Positions 48,054 through 63,000 of a DNA stretch of 64,000 bases are shown here, piece after piece (within the stretch, counting starts at the first letter, position 1; the number at the start of each line of letters is the position of its first letter). A model generated the notes under the pieces. It did not search any database, was not told the origin of the DNA, and saw only the letters and a list, made by a program, of their open reading frames with translations. The position numbers and the translations under genes are program-made. Where the stretch lies: positions 551,935 through 615,934 of the forward strand of contig SIJG01000056.1 in NCBI GenBank assembly GCA_023374025.1, read 5' to 3'. Source of the DNA: Heterodera schachtii. Taxonomy: Eukaryota > Nematoda > Chromadorea > Rhabditida > Heteroderidae.

Positions 48054-51000
48054 ATGCGTCTTGATGTGATTAAACATCGCCGAGTCTCGCTTAAAGTGCC
48101 GTCCGATGCAGCTGACGCTGGTGACGAACATTCTGCGGGAAATAATGGCACTTTTTTTTTAAATACCAAAACTTTTAAATAATTATTTTTATATATTTAA
48201 TTTTATAATTTTATTGTTAATTAATATATTTAAAAAATATCTCCAAAAGTCTTAAAATATCAAATGTAACGGAAAGAATAATAAAAATGTTTATTCATCT
48301 TTTAAAATTATTTTTATTCATGTAAATATTATAAATAATTTTTAAAAATAATTTTTTATCGTCTTTAAAATATATTAATATATATAATTAAATTATTAAT
48401 TATCAAACTGTTTTCAGCGGACAATCATCAGGCAAATCCCGATGACCCACTCGGACTGCGCCAACGGCGCAAAATGCGCCAAACCCTTCGCATTTCGCTG
48501 AGCGACTCCAATCAGCAGCATCAATTGGGTGGCGCCATGTCAGATCAATGGCCGGCGCCGACGCCGTTCAGTGCCGCGGGCGAATGGCGCCGCAGGGCGC
48601 TGGACGGGCAATTAGCGGTGGAAGAAGTGCGGGAACGACCAGGGCATTAATTACATTGAAAAATATGATCAAATTGGTCGATTAATATGATCAGAAGCGG
48701 GTCTCCTTTTGCTAGAACAATTCTCTGATCGGCAGCTTGAAAATATTGTTTGTAGAGCTCGACCTGGACCTGGATTTTTTTGGTTTTTGTCCAGGAAGTC
48801 CAGCTTAGGCACAAAAAACCTGGATTTCATGAAAATATTTTAGAATTTCTTATTTTGAATGACCAAGGTTTTATTTCAAGTTATAAAAATGATTAATTAG
48901 ATTTAAAAATTATTTGTTTGTTTTTTGAATCAAATTTCAAACAAAAACCCAGATCCAGGCCTGGACCCAGGCGATGAAAAGTCTGGATTTTTCTTTAGCC
49001 TGAATTTTTATCCACAAAACCTAGGTCTAACATGTAACCCAGGTCTAAGCTTTTCAAAATGTCGAGCCTTATTAATTTAGAAATGGGTACTGTAGTACGC
49101 ACATATACCGTATCCCCCGTGTCAGATCAATCGGTGGATTTCAAGCGGTGACATTGTCCAGCTGGAGACTCTGGTGTTAGCTGGCAGAGGTGACCTGCTA
49201 CTTGGCGAACAGCACAAGTAAATTTCTGATCAAGTCCAGGGATACTGCTGATCGGGATTCCAGATTTAAGATCGTTAAAAAGCCGGGTTTTAGGTCTTGA
49301 GTTCGACTTTCGGACAGAATCCCTGGAAAATACTGTCATGACAAAATTATTTTTTAAAATTGTCATTCTTCTTATTCATTTCGGTTTCTTTTTTAAAACT
49401 TAAAGCTTTATTTTGTTTTTATTTTTTAATATAAATCAAAAATCACAAACATAAGCCATCATCAAAATTTACAAATTAAAATAAAAAGATTAATTAAAAA
49501 AAAAGAATTTTAAAGATACAAAATTGGATTGATACTACATATTTATTTAATTTAAATGTTAAATCAAAATTTTGCTGTCATGGCAAAACGTACAGCAATT
49601 ATTGTGTTCAACTACGAAAATCGATTCGCCGGCGAGAGTCTCGAGAATGTCGACCATCCATCACTAATGCCCCAAACGTTCAGGGAGAATTTCATTTTTG
49701 GGCACAGCCGCGCCAAGGCATTTCTGAAGGAATTGCCGGCATATAAAGTGGGTAAATTGAAAATTTTTTATTTTTTGGAATTAATTTAATTTTCTTGTCT
49801 TTTTTGAATTAATTTATATTTTAATTGTCCGATTAATTAATTAATTAAGGAGAAATATGACATTTTTCTCCAAGCAATTGTTGAAGGGGACGAGCCAACC
49901 GTACACAAATTGATGGATTTTCGGCATCTTATGCGCGGTGATTATTCTTTTTTTATAAATTAAATAGCAAATTCTTTTCGAATTTAATTTCAATTGTTTT
50001 TTAGATTTTTTTAAATTTATCCATTTATTTTCGTTTTATTTTTGAACTTTTAAAAATATAAATGGAAACTTTTATTCATTAAATTTTCAAAAATTTCAAA
50101 TTTTAGGCTAACAATTTCCAAATTTCGACTATTTATCAAATGCTCTGTTTCAATTCCGAAACATTTTCACAAAAAATGCCTCAACAGATTTTCGATAAGC
50201 TTTCCAAATTCCATGTTTTTGAATTTTGGAAATTAAAATTTTCCAAAAAAAATGAGTCGAGGCATTGGTCTTAAAATTTTAAATTTTCAGCCCGTCACCC
50301 GCGCACAATGGCCACCACCATGCATTTGGCCACAATTTATGAGCATCCGGCCATTTTACGAGCTTTGCTGGACCAGGACGGAAGTCACATTGACGCGCGG
50401 GATAGCGTAAATTTAAAAAAATATATATAAATTTCCTTTTTCCCCGTGAGGGTCAATTAAAATTTTTTTAAAATTTTCTTAGGAGGGCCGTACAGCGTTG
50501 CATTATGCCGCGGCACTTGCGGGCACACTGCGCGAGGATGACGCGGACGGAAGCGGCGGCGGCGACGACAAAGAGAAGGCGCCCGATGCTGCGGAATTGG
50601 AATGCTTCGACATTTTGTTGGATAGCGGGGCCAACGAAGGCCTTTTGGATGTTGAGGGTCGGGAAACTTGGAAAAATGGAATTTGAATTTAAAATGCAAA
50701 TATTTTTAATTATTTTTAAAAACTCGCGTTTTTGGCACAATTTTATGCCAAAATGCCAAATTCAGGCTATTCTCCGATCAACTTTCATCGAATGTCGCGG
50801 CTGATTGACATGGACCAAGTCCGAGGCTTAAATCGATGTAAATTTTTTGCATAAGTTTCAACAAATTAAAATCGAGAAATTTGAAAATTATAGCCAAAAT
50901 TTTCAAAAAAATAGTTAAAATTTAATCAATTAAAATAAAAATAAATACAATATTTTTGAATTTAATGACATTTTGCGCCGAGATTTTGGGGGGATTTCTA

Positions 51001-54000
51001 AATAATTTTTAATTTTGTTTGCTCACAAATCAGTTCCCCTCCGTGCCGGCGATCGGGTGGATAAATTGATCACTGATCGGGACGTGCCTGCCTTGCGGGA
51101 CATTGTGTTGGGTGGGAAGATGCGGCACGGCATTTCAAATTTAAAATTTTTTAGCCGGTGATTATCACAGCCAAATTAGCGAACGCATTTTTCCACCAGG
51201 CATTTTTATTTTTTTATTTTTAAAATTTCGAGTTTTATTAGAAAGCCGCGATTTGGCCACAACATTAGCACATTTACAGGTGCAAAGAATTATTCCATTG
51301 CTTATAAAAGAAAATTTAATTTAATTAATTAATTTTATTTTTATAGAATTCATATAATTATTACTTTATATAATTTTTATTTTTTAAATTGTTAAATCGT
51401 TTTTTGCTTGAATTCTTTGTTAAAATATTTAAAATCAATTAAATTGATATTTATTTCATTACTTAATAAAAAAAAAATTTTTTTGAAAATAAAATTAGAT
51501 AAAATTATTATAAATTTATTTTAAATTTAAAAATTGATAATATATTTTAGAACATATTTATTTTTAAATTTTTGATGATTTTGTTATTAAATTATTACTT
51601 TTTAAATTAAAAAAAATAAAATTATTTTTAATAATTAAAATAAAAAACGTCGTCATCGCGGCACAGATGCGCATCAGTGCCATCCATGAAGCAATTCGGG
51701 ACGACGATCAGATGACGCTGAAGCAGCTGGTGGACGATTGGGACACGGCCACGGGACGGGACCAACACGGACGGACACCGCTGCACATCGCCGTGGGCAT
51801 GAGGGAGCGGGGGGCGGGGAGAGGGCTCCCGGACAATCCGTCAGTGGACAATCGGTCATGGGACAATCCGTCAGCAACATTTTTAAAAACTTTGAGATTA
51901 CTATTGTTCAATTTAATTTTAAAAAATTATATTTCAATTAAATTCATTTTCATTATTTATATAAAATCTTACCTTATAAAAATAAAATACGGATTGTCCA
52001 TTGACGAATTGTCCGAGAGCGCCAGGGGAAGCGCGACGAGAGTCGCAGCTCTGTTCCCGCGATTCGAGAATTTTCTGGAATTTTTATTCTCAGTCTCGAT
52101 TTTCGGCGCCAATTTACCCTGTCTCAATGCTTGCTAAAATTCATTTTCCTGCACTTTTCTAAGGAGGGGGAGCGGGGGGGGGGGAGGCGGTGCCGTTATG
52201 GGGAAAATGCCGTGGGGGACGGACGCATGGATTACGAGGACTCTGATTTTCAATTTTGATAAAATGTCCTCCAAATAATCCGAAAATCAAAAACAGCAAA
52301 AAAAAAAAAAAAAATCAAATTTCAATTTCAATTAAGGTGTTGCACGGACGGGCACGTGCGGCGCGTTATTTGCTGCTGATGTTCCCGCGTTGTGTCAATT
52401 TGACGGACAAGGCAATTAAATTAATTGGGCGGGCAATTTAAATAAAAGGGAAATGCCAAAGATTTTTAATTAAGGATCAAAAAGAATTTTTTTAAGTACT
52501 AGGATATAAAATAACTTTATTCAATTGCTACAATATATTTTAGCTTTAAATTACATATTTGTCAATAAATTTAATTTAATTGATGAATTTTATATTTTTG
52601 CTAAAATCATTATATTTTTTAAATAATTATAATTAAACAATTATTGCTAGATTTCATTAAACATATGATAATAACATATGCCTATTTTAATAGTTTTTTT
52701 TAATATATATATTAATCCATTCATTTTATATTTAGTTAAATATATTTTTTTAATATTTAGCATTTAAATTTAAATTAAATATGTTTAAGCAATTTCTCTC
52801 TAAATATTTAATTAACCTATATCACATTTTTGTTTAATTAACTTATTACTCATCTTCTTAATGCCCCCGACTCTTTTTTTTACAATGGCATTTTCTGCCG
52901 TTGCTATGGCAAAATATAATCATTCAAATTCATTGAAGAATTGAGGTGTTATCCCATTTTTTCTCATCTAACATATTTACATAAAAATCAAGAGCCATTG
53001 AATTAATTAAATTAAATTTTTTTTTATTAATTATTTTAGGCCTCCCGTTCTCCGCTTCATTACGCCAGGCATTCATTTTTTTAAATTTTCTTTATTTTTC
53101 GTGTCCAGTTGTCTTACGGACGATCAGCAACGTGCGCAAATGACGCGCATTTTGTGCCGTGCCGGCGCTGAGTCGGCGGCGACGGCGACAAAACGGCATA
53201 ATGAAAACGCCGGAGGGGTAAAAAATGGCTTAATCCGAAAAATGTGGCACACTGAAATTGCTTAATTACCACACACACATTAATAAAGGACTATGAATTT
53301 CTCATTCCATTTTCTTTCAGCAGAGAATCGGATCTCTGCTTTTCTGAGGCCCTTCTAACAAATTCCCGATCTCGAACCAATGTATAGCATCTTGAAAATC
53401 CGAGATTTCAATTCATCCGATTCAATTTTCAAAATGTAATTCGCTTAAACTCCCAAAATAAAATTTCTGGCGGTTGGAATTTAAAAATTTGGTGGCTCTT
53501 TTCGGCACCAAGGCTGGACGAATCAAAAGAAAAAAAAAAGCCTAAATTTTCGAACCCAAACCGCCCTGCCTGATTGGCACTCTCGGGCGCCCACTTTTTT
53601 CCTAATTTAAAAATGATATCACATATATATATATATCATATAGGGCGAACATGCAACGAAAATGCTTTTTTTTCAATTAATTTAATCCCAAAAATGTGTT
53701 CCCCCCATTAGCACTAATGGCTTTTGGTCAGAGGCGTTAAATCCCTCTCCCCCCCCCCCCCCCCCAAAGTGCTAATGCCTAAAGCATTCACAAATTACCG
53801 GAAAAGGAGGCAATTTTTGAAGAGAGTCTATTAAGAAAATCAAAAGGGCAAAATTGAAAACTAAAAAAAAATCCTTTTTAAATTTGTCATATAATTTAAA
53901 TGCCGCTACTAATTAAGGTTTTTTAAATATATTTCAGTTTAACAAATTCACAAAATTATTTAAAAATCTCATTTCGGAAAAAATAACAATATTTAAATTA

Positions 54001-57000
54001 TTATTATTGAATTTTTATTTCCTGAATTTTATGATTTGACTGGAGCAATTATAAAAGCAAAAAATAAATTAAAAAAGAAATTTTATAATTAAAAAACAAT
54101 AAATAAATTTAGCGTCACACCGAAGAAGCCGATGACATGTTGGTGTTGAACGAACTTCATCGACGCGACGGACTGATCGGAGAAGAAGCGGAGGAGGAAG
54201 AGGATGAAGACGAAGGAGGAGGAGACGTTGATCAGTCGGCGGATGAGATCGAATTTGGGCATGTCGCGGCACGGAGATTAGCGGCCAAAGCGAAAAACGC
54301 GGCAATGATCAAAGGGTGGGTGTATGCTATTCGGCTGATCAATCTTTATTGATTGATTGGTTGCGTGATCGGTCAAGCTAATGATTGATTGATTAATTTG
54401 ACTGGTTGATACCTGTTCACATTCGCTGGATGATCAGCTGATCACGACTTATCCAAATCTCAGTTTTGTTCCCATTTCAGAAAGTCTGTGTTCAACACAA
54501 ACAGACGGAGGAGCACATTGAACGGCACGAACGCATTAAGCGGTGGACTTTGACTAATTAACATTTATATTAATTTTATATATTTTTAAATTTTGAGACT
54601 CCGATGAGGTGGACAGCGAAGTAGAGGGTCGAGTCTTGGCCATCAATTTTGGCCGCAAGGAATACCGCGAGTTGGAGCAGGTGGCCAAACCGGGCGGGGG
54701 CATGGCATTTGAAAATTGAAGGGCGGCATGGCAATCGGGATTTTTTATCCGATCACAAACATTGGTTTCTGATCGGTGATGGTAAAATCACCACCCAATA
54801 TTAATTGACTTTACTAATTGATCTTGAAGGATATTTTGAAATTTCAAAAATTGTGACGCTTCACATGGAACCTTAGCCGAGGGGTAATTAATTATCAGGG
54901 TTCTTCTGGGTTCGGATTTACGATTTGCGACTCGGTAAATTTCTTGAGTTTTCGTTTCACGATCCCGAATCCGGTGTTCATTTCCCGGGCTCATTTTTCT
55001 TCAAAATTCTCGGGTAAACGAATTTACCGCACTGCCCAAGTAAATTTTGGGGACGGGGACGGCCCAAAAAAATCGGGGCCTCAGAGTTTCGAAGAAACGC
55101 ATAATTTTTCCATTTTTTCAGCTTCATTTCGAGGGCCAAACTGGCGAAGTGTGGCGAGTGGTGAAAAAGCATTTGGGAAATGAAGCGTAAATATATTTTT
55201 TGGAAATTTTTTTTACCATTAAAAACCAAATTTTAGCCTCATAAAATACATTTACGCCTACCGACAGGCTCAGGTAAAAAACGGAAATTAAAAAAAATTG
55301 AATTTATTTAATTAAAGAGCCGATTGACATCGGCATTCAGTGCCATCGAAGCAAATGACATGCGCAAAATGAAAAGTTTGGTGGACGATGAGATTGTGCA
55401 GTCGCGCGACTCAAGGGGTACGGTAATGGAATAAACAAACAAACATACTGTTAATTAAAGCAATTTAAAAATTAATTTGTTTATTTTAATTTGAATTTAA
55501 ATTCAGGCCTGACACCTTTGCATGTCGCTGTTTTAAAGGTGAGAAATTATTTGAACTGCTCGGCAACGAGAATTTCTTGATCATTACCAAAATTTTACAG
55601 AAAAATTTGGTCTTTTTTCGACTCGATACCGAGACTTTTTTAATTTCAAAATTTTTATTATATATTTAAAAATTTGTAAAAAACAATTTAAAATATGAAA
55701 TAAAAAATTAGGGAATTTTTTAAAGAGAAATCGAGAAAATTCACAAAAAATGCTTGTGTAAAAATGCAAAAGTCCTTGAAAAAAAATTTCATTTTTCTTT
55801 TTTGATAAAAAATTGCCTTTGGCAACTTACTTCTGGTCCCAAAATCTTTACCCATATTCAAAAAGCATGAAATGATCAGCGAATTATGGGCGCGGAAAAG
55901 TCACAATTAATTAATCAATTAATTAATTACATAATTGCTTCAGGAACGGCACCAAATGGTCGAATATATTGGCCAAACGTTTGCTGACTTTATCAACATT
56001 GCTGACCATGTAAAAAATAAACAAACATTATGCCAACATTGAATTTCAAATTGCCAATTTTTTTTAAGTTGGGCCGTACGGCGGCACATTACGCGGCACC
56101 CCAACAAAATGCCATTTATGACACATTAGCCGACCTTGGGGCGAACACGCATATTGCGGATAAAGTGAGAGCAATTGGGCGGGGATAGGGGCAAATGTTA
56201 CGGTATAAATAACATTTTAACTTTTTGGGGTTACTGTATTCCATTTATTTGGAACGGATTTTTAACTTTTTTTAGCTAAAATTTTAATGCTTTTTTGTCT
56301 TTAAATTTTTTTTCAAACTTGTTTTTGTGCCCAATTTTTCCGATTACAGTACACCAGTTAAAATGATCCATTACCATATACTATATTATTATTATTGGTT
56401 CATTACCGTATACCATTATTAAAATTATGTTAGAACGGTTTCACTGCTGCCCGCTATCGCCAGCATCCGGAACAAATGGTGAAACCGTTGCCGCTTGTCA
56501 GCAGTGGCGGCTCGGCGGAGGGCGCACGCGCGGCAACAGCCGGGGGTACGGTACGCCGTGGTACGGTGGACTACCGTAGGACCCAGTTGCGACACCACCG
56601 TGACCCGTCCATGGACGACTCCAACGGCACAATGGTGGACCCGGGTAGGCAAAAAATGAATTCAAAATTTAAATTAAAACTCAAAAAAATATTTTGTTTT
56701 AAACTCTAAAAATAAAATAAATAAAAAATTTGGTTGGCTTAATGTGGCCAATATACAATAAATGGGCATAAAAAGATTTTTTAAATAAACTTTAAAATTT
56801 GTTTAAAATTTAACAAATGTTTAAAGTATTGGCAATTTAATCAGATTATGAAAAGCACTTTCTAAATAGGATGTGATTTTTTTTAAAAGTCTAAAATATA
56901 AAATAAACAAAATTTGATTAAAAAAGCGGGATTAAGACAGAATTTGAGAAATTTAAATTTTGCTTAAAATTTATTTATTAGTATTAAAATTCGCATTTGC

Positions 57001-60000
57001 TTTCAATTTAAGCAAGAAAATTAACGCACAATTAGGTTAATTTTTGCTTTACAAAATTAGCATTATAAAACTAATTTAAAGGAAGTAAATTTAAAGCCCT
57101 AAATTTTTCGTATGTCCCATTAAAATCGAAAGATAATTGGCCAAAAAATTAAAAACCAATTATGCAAATTTCACTCATTTCATTACGGAAGGATTATTTG
57201 CCAATGTCTGTCATCCGCCGTCGTCCGGAAGCAAATTTTAATGATTTCATTTTACGGCACATTTTTTCCCTCGGACGGCAAAACAATTCGCGCACTTTTA
57301 CACCTCATTAGCGGCTTTGTCGGCCGCCACTGCCCTCGGCAGTGAGTAATTAGCGCTCTTTTATCTCGCGCCGCTTTTCTTTTTTTTTGGTCTGTCAATC
57401 CGCTGACGGCGGCACGACCTTTGTTCAAGAAAAATTATGTAGTTAAATGTTCACACCCTAAAAAATGTACAAATTTTGGTTGAACACAATGCCAAAAAGT
57501 GCGCGAATTCGAAACGGTGCCGCGTCGGCCATCCAATTGTTGCATGCCGCGCGCGCGTTCAGCTCGCAACCCGACTCGCCAACCTCCGTCCTCACCTTTT
57601 CGGATGAAGCCTTTTTGGTACACATACACACGTCATTCTCATTCATTCAATTACTAATTAGTCCAAAAAAAGAACGGCTTAACCGTTAAATGTACTGTAC
57701 TACTACAGTATTACTTGTATCAGTGGTGTTGTGATGCTTACTGTCAGACCCGTATCCAGAAAAAAATTTCGGGGAAGTCACCTGAAGAGCTTTATTTTTA
57801 TTTTTGCTCTTCGAGTCAAAATTTTTTTCAGATTTTTTAGTGTCGGGCGCAAAAACAGGAATTATGGCGGGTTTGTGCCAAAAAATGACACATTTTTGCC
57901 ATTTTGGGATCCAATTTTCAATAAGTAATGGTACCATGGGGTCCGGCGGTTTCCGTTAGACGCTTCTCGCGAAAAAATTTAAAAGAAGCAAAAAAAAGAA
58001 ATTTTAAGTTTTAAAAAATTTGCGGAGAGGGGGGGGGGCGTATTCTAATTGAAATTTTTAATTATTTTTTAAATTTTTTTAATTTAAAAGAAAACAGGTA
58101 GCGGGGGGGGGAACCGTCGCGAATGGGGGGGGGGGTGAAAAAAAAGGGGGGGGGGAGGGGGGACAAGCTGCTCCCCGTCTCGGAATTGCTAAATTTTTCT
58201 CTCCCCCCCCCCCCCCCCTCCCCACTTTAACAGGGCCCATACTGTAGGCATACAGTAGTACCTGATGGGTTAGCTTTTCTATTATTTTACGGTACGATTT
58301 CAAATTTGAGGACGGCAAAGTGAAGAGAAGTGACACGCGAGAAGAAGCCGATGTTTATGAGGCGGAGGAGGCCAAGTGGGGGGAAGAGAAAGATTTTTTG
58401 CAACTGTCAACCAACGGACATTTTGATGAAATGGGTAATGGCATTTTGAAGAAATGGGTAATGGCATTTTGAAAAAAAGGTTAGGGCATTTTGAAAAAAT
58501 GCGTAGGGCCATGGAGGGGGTAGGTATCGAAAATTTAAAATTTCGAATTTGTTGGCTTTGCAAAGCCATGAAAACCCAGAAAATTCCGAATTAATAGTCT
58601 TAAAATTTAAAAAAATGGACCCTTTTACATTTGGCGTACAGTTTTTAATGCAAAATTCTCAAATTTAATCCTAAAATTTTAAGTTTAAATTTTTTATATC
58701 TATCAAAATTTAAATTAAAAATAAAATTGTAAAATAATTGTAAAGAAAACAATTTTTTCTTGTGATGCCTTTAAAATTTAATCACATAAAATTTTTTTTA
58801 TCGAAATTTATTAATTTTTAAATAAATTTTGCAAATTTATTTCCGAAATTTACACAAAAATAATAAAAAATTTCATATGAATTTTTTTTTTTGCTCACCA
58901 CAGATGCGCCCTCGGATGAGCAGGTGAAGCGATGGCTGACCATTGGCGAAGTGCCACAGCTTGAACAAATTGTGCTCGACGGTCGTGCCCATCTTTTGGC
59001 CGACAAAACTTCAACCAATTTGGCATCCGCCGAATTTTTGCAGGGGGTTCGGAAAACCCCGGGGTTTTCTTTTTCTAATTTTCGTAATATTTTTTAGGTA
59101 TCCCAATACCAATCCAAAATTGATGCCATCCACAAGGGTAAGTGCCATTTGTGAAATTCAGTGATTTCGCCGTCATTTTAACCCTATTTTTCGATTTTTT
59201 TTTTGTATTTCCAAGTAACCCCCTGGGTTTTCAATTTCCTGATACCATAAATTTTTATTAAAAATGAGATTTTTTAACTTTAATTTCATTAAAAAAGGAG
59301 ATAGAATGTTTTAAATTGAAAAAAGTTAAGTTCCTAATTTAATTTCTAAAATTTTTTCCATATCCAGCTGTTGAGGAGGGCGATGTTCGCCGTGTCAAAT
59401 CGTTGATTGACCGCAATTCGTTGGCCACCGCCCGAGACACACATGGTCAGGCAAAACAAATTCAAGATTTATATTTTCTGTGTCTCTAACCCCCTAGGAA
59501 TTTAAATTTTTAAAAATTTCTGAAAATCTCTGAGGCTTTAATGGCTAAGTTTTAGCCTGGCCTATATTTAAGCGGGAAAATTTCAAAAAAAATGCCAATT
59601 TACGATGATACAATTAACTTATGAAAATTGCACCAATTTTTCAGGCATGACGCCTCTGCACAAGGCGCTCCTCTACGGTCAGACAAATACGGTATTTTTA
59701 TAGTAACAAAAAATACTAAAAAAATTGAAACGGATTTTCCATTATTTTTTACAGGTTCGCTTTCTGTTGGCGAAATATCCGCACTGTGTCAACGAAGCTG
59801 ATCATGTCATAATTTGGGATAATAATTAATTAAAAATGAATTGATATAAGTGAATCTTTTATTTTTATTTAATAAAAATAATAATTTTAATTAAATTTAT
59901 ATTAAACTTAGTTAAAAAAACTTTATATTCTGAGTTTAATATTATTGAAAAAATTTATTAATTAAAAAATAAACAGAAATTTATTTTTTTTTAATTTTAA

Positions 60001-63000
60001 GTTTACAGATAAATTTAATTTTAATTCATTATTAATTAATTATTTAATTATAATTTAATTTAATTACACCTAATTTATAATCTATAAAGGATGTTAAAAT
60101 TTTAGGCTGGTCGTACTGCACTTCATTATGCAGCAGCTGATACAAATGGGGAGCATATGATTAAAGTAAAAATACTTTAAAAAAAAATTAAATTTAAATG
60201 GAAAATATGGAAAATTAAAATAATTTACAAAATGTTTTAAATTAAATTAAAATATTTAATAAATATATTTTTTAGGTGCTTCAAAAGGCCGGCGGAGACG
60301 CATTCATTGAGGACAGATATGGGCACACGCCATTTTTCTACCGAACGCACGGCAAAAGGCTGAACATTCGAACACTGAAAGACAATGCGGTGAGATCAAC
60401 GGGATAAATGATAAAATGACAGGGGACGAGTGATCGGACTGATCAATTGGTTTAACGAACAATCGATAATTTTTGGTAGGGGAGGTGTGGATTTTGTAAA
60501 AAATAATGATCAAAGGGATTGATCAAATTGGAAAAGGTGAACAGATTGATCAAATGGAGTAAGCGAGTTCGAAAAGTGATCGGACTGATAAGAAGGATAA
60601 GAGGGATTAAGCAACTGTATACGGTTCATCAGGGTGATCAAAAAGAATACGTGAGTTAGAAAAGTGATCAGAGTGACTAGGAGGAATTAAACGCGTTCGA
60701 AAATGATCATACTGATCAGAGGGATAGAGATTTCAAAAAATTTATATAAATAATTAACATTTGTCATCGGTTTCCCAAAAAAAAAAAAATCCGAAATTCT
60801 CAAAATGCTGCACAGGTGATCAACCATCTGATCGCCGGCCAACTGAACCGCACTCTGTTGCAAGACTTGGAGGAGGACATCACCGATTGGGTGCACACGG
60901 GCAACATTGGCAAGCTGGAGGAGTTAGTGCTGAACGGGTACGCCGACCTGTTGCTTGGCCGAAACCATCAAGTGAACCAATAATTACCATAACATATCAA
61001 TTAGTCAATTAGGGCATCAATTAATCAATTATTTGCCCATCAAAAAACCATTTAGTCATCAATTGGAGCGTCAATAAATTAGCCCAAATTATCGGCATCA
61101 TTAATTTATAATTACTAATAGTCCTTAAAAAGTCAATTAGTAATCCTTTGGAACATTAATCAATTAGCCCCAAATTACAAGCAATTAGGCATCATTTAAT
61201 TTTTCAGGTTGAGGATGCCGAAGCCATCAGTTTCTTGGAAGTGTTGCCACAATACCAGGCCAAAATACACGCCATCCACAAGGCCATCGAGCAGGGCAAT
61301 CTCAGAGCAGTCAAACTGTTGACTGACCGCAAAAAGTTGGCATTGTGCCGTGACGGCCGGGGATTGGTCAGTTCTAGAGAATACTCTTCGACTGACCCTG
61401 TTGATCAGCTCCCCGTAATTCTGTCTGATTTTTTCAGTTGGCAAATTTTCAAAAAAAATATTAAAACTTTTTTTGAAAAATGAAATAAAAAAAACGTTTT
61501 CGGATTTTACCTCCAAAATCTGTCAAGCTTACAGCTGTTGATCAGCCGAAGTTCTGTTAATTAGTTAATTATCTAACAATAAATTAGAGTTAAGCCCCGA
61601 TCTCCCCGACCCCGGCATTTTAGAGCCTGATCCTCGACTTGTTCTCCCCGACGATCCCCGGTCCCCGAGAATTTCTTCCCCCGGGGGACGGGGCTTAATC
61701 CTAATCCAAACAATTAATCTCTTCGGTCATTGGTTCCTCATTAGTCCATATAATTGAGTCATTAATTTCATCAACAATTCATTTTCAAGGCTCCCCTGCA
61801 CAAGTCCATTGTGTTCGGACAGACTGACATTGCCAAATATTTGATCCGCAATTATCCCCAATCCGTCAACGCCATGGACCAGGTGATAATTAATTATATT
61901 TACAAAGCAATTAAATAGGAATTTAATTTTTGTAAATAATTTAATTTTTGCTTTTTTTTTGTTCGAATAAATTTATTTCATTTCTTTAATTAGTAAAGTT
62001 CGGCCTGGACATGAATTCATGCCTGAATTTTGCCTGGATCCAGGTCCGGCCCATTTTTTGGCAACTTGAATTTTTTCTGGACCTAGATTTTCTTGGATTT
62101 TTGTCCAGGAAATCCTGAGGTCTAGGTCAAACATCAAATCCAGGTCCATGCTTTTTTAAAATTGCCGAGCTCTATTAATTAGTAATAGAAATTAATTTTA
62201 TTGTTTGCTTAAACGATTTATACAGTTTACCTATCATTTCAATGGTTTATTTGAATTAATTAAATTGTAAAATTTTACAAAACACGGCAATTTTTGTGCC
62301 AATAAATACAAAAACCCCGCACAGAGCAAACGCACGCCGTTGCATTACGCGGCCGCACTGCGAGACGGCGGTTACATGTACAAACTGATGCGCAAAGCGG
62401 GCGCGGACCCAAACATTTTCGATTGTGTGAGTGCCGGGCGTACAACAAAAAATATCGAGAATGGCATTTTGGTGGAAAAATAACCAAAATGTGTTGTATG
62501 TGTGCCATATGGCATGGATTTGAATGGCATTTTCGGAAGACGGAACAAAACGCTCAAAAATGGCAGAGTGCATGATGAAGAATGATCAATGCGCAATACA
62601 TATGTAATAAATTTAATATAAAATAATTTTCGTGCAGCATGGGCGTCCACCAAAGTACTACTTGAGATATCCGGGCGAAATCAATTTGGAACGGATGCGA
62701 ATGGACACAAAACAGGTGAAGCAGAAAGAAGAACAAAGTGGCAAAATTGGAAGCAAATTGATAAAATTGGCATTTTTATAATAAAAAAGTTTTTTAAATT
62801 GTTTTTTAAGTTTTTAAAAATCTTTAATATACAAAACTCAGAAACGCTTTTAAAAAGAGATTGTATTTTGATTTTGATGAAGCATAAAGTTCAAATCATT
62901 TTTCAAATTTTTCGATCGGAGGAGGGGTTACGAGGCCGGGAAATTGCCGTTATAATCTCCTTTTTTGCGGATTTTTGTATAAATTTATTTTCGAAATTTT

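Noticed and set aside
54800..55080. GC-moderate open stretch between ankyrin exons 18 and 19
   Set aside because: The flanking exons join in phase across it and the frames do not fit the module consensus, so it is treated as intron.
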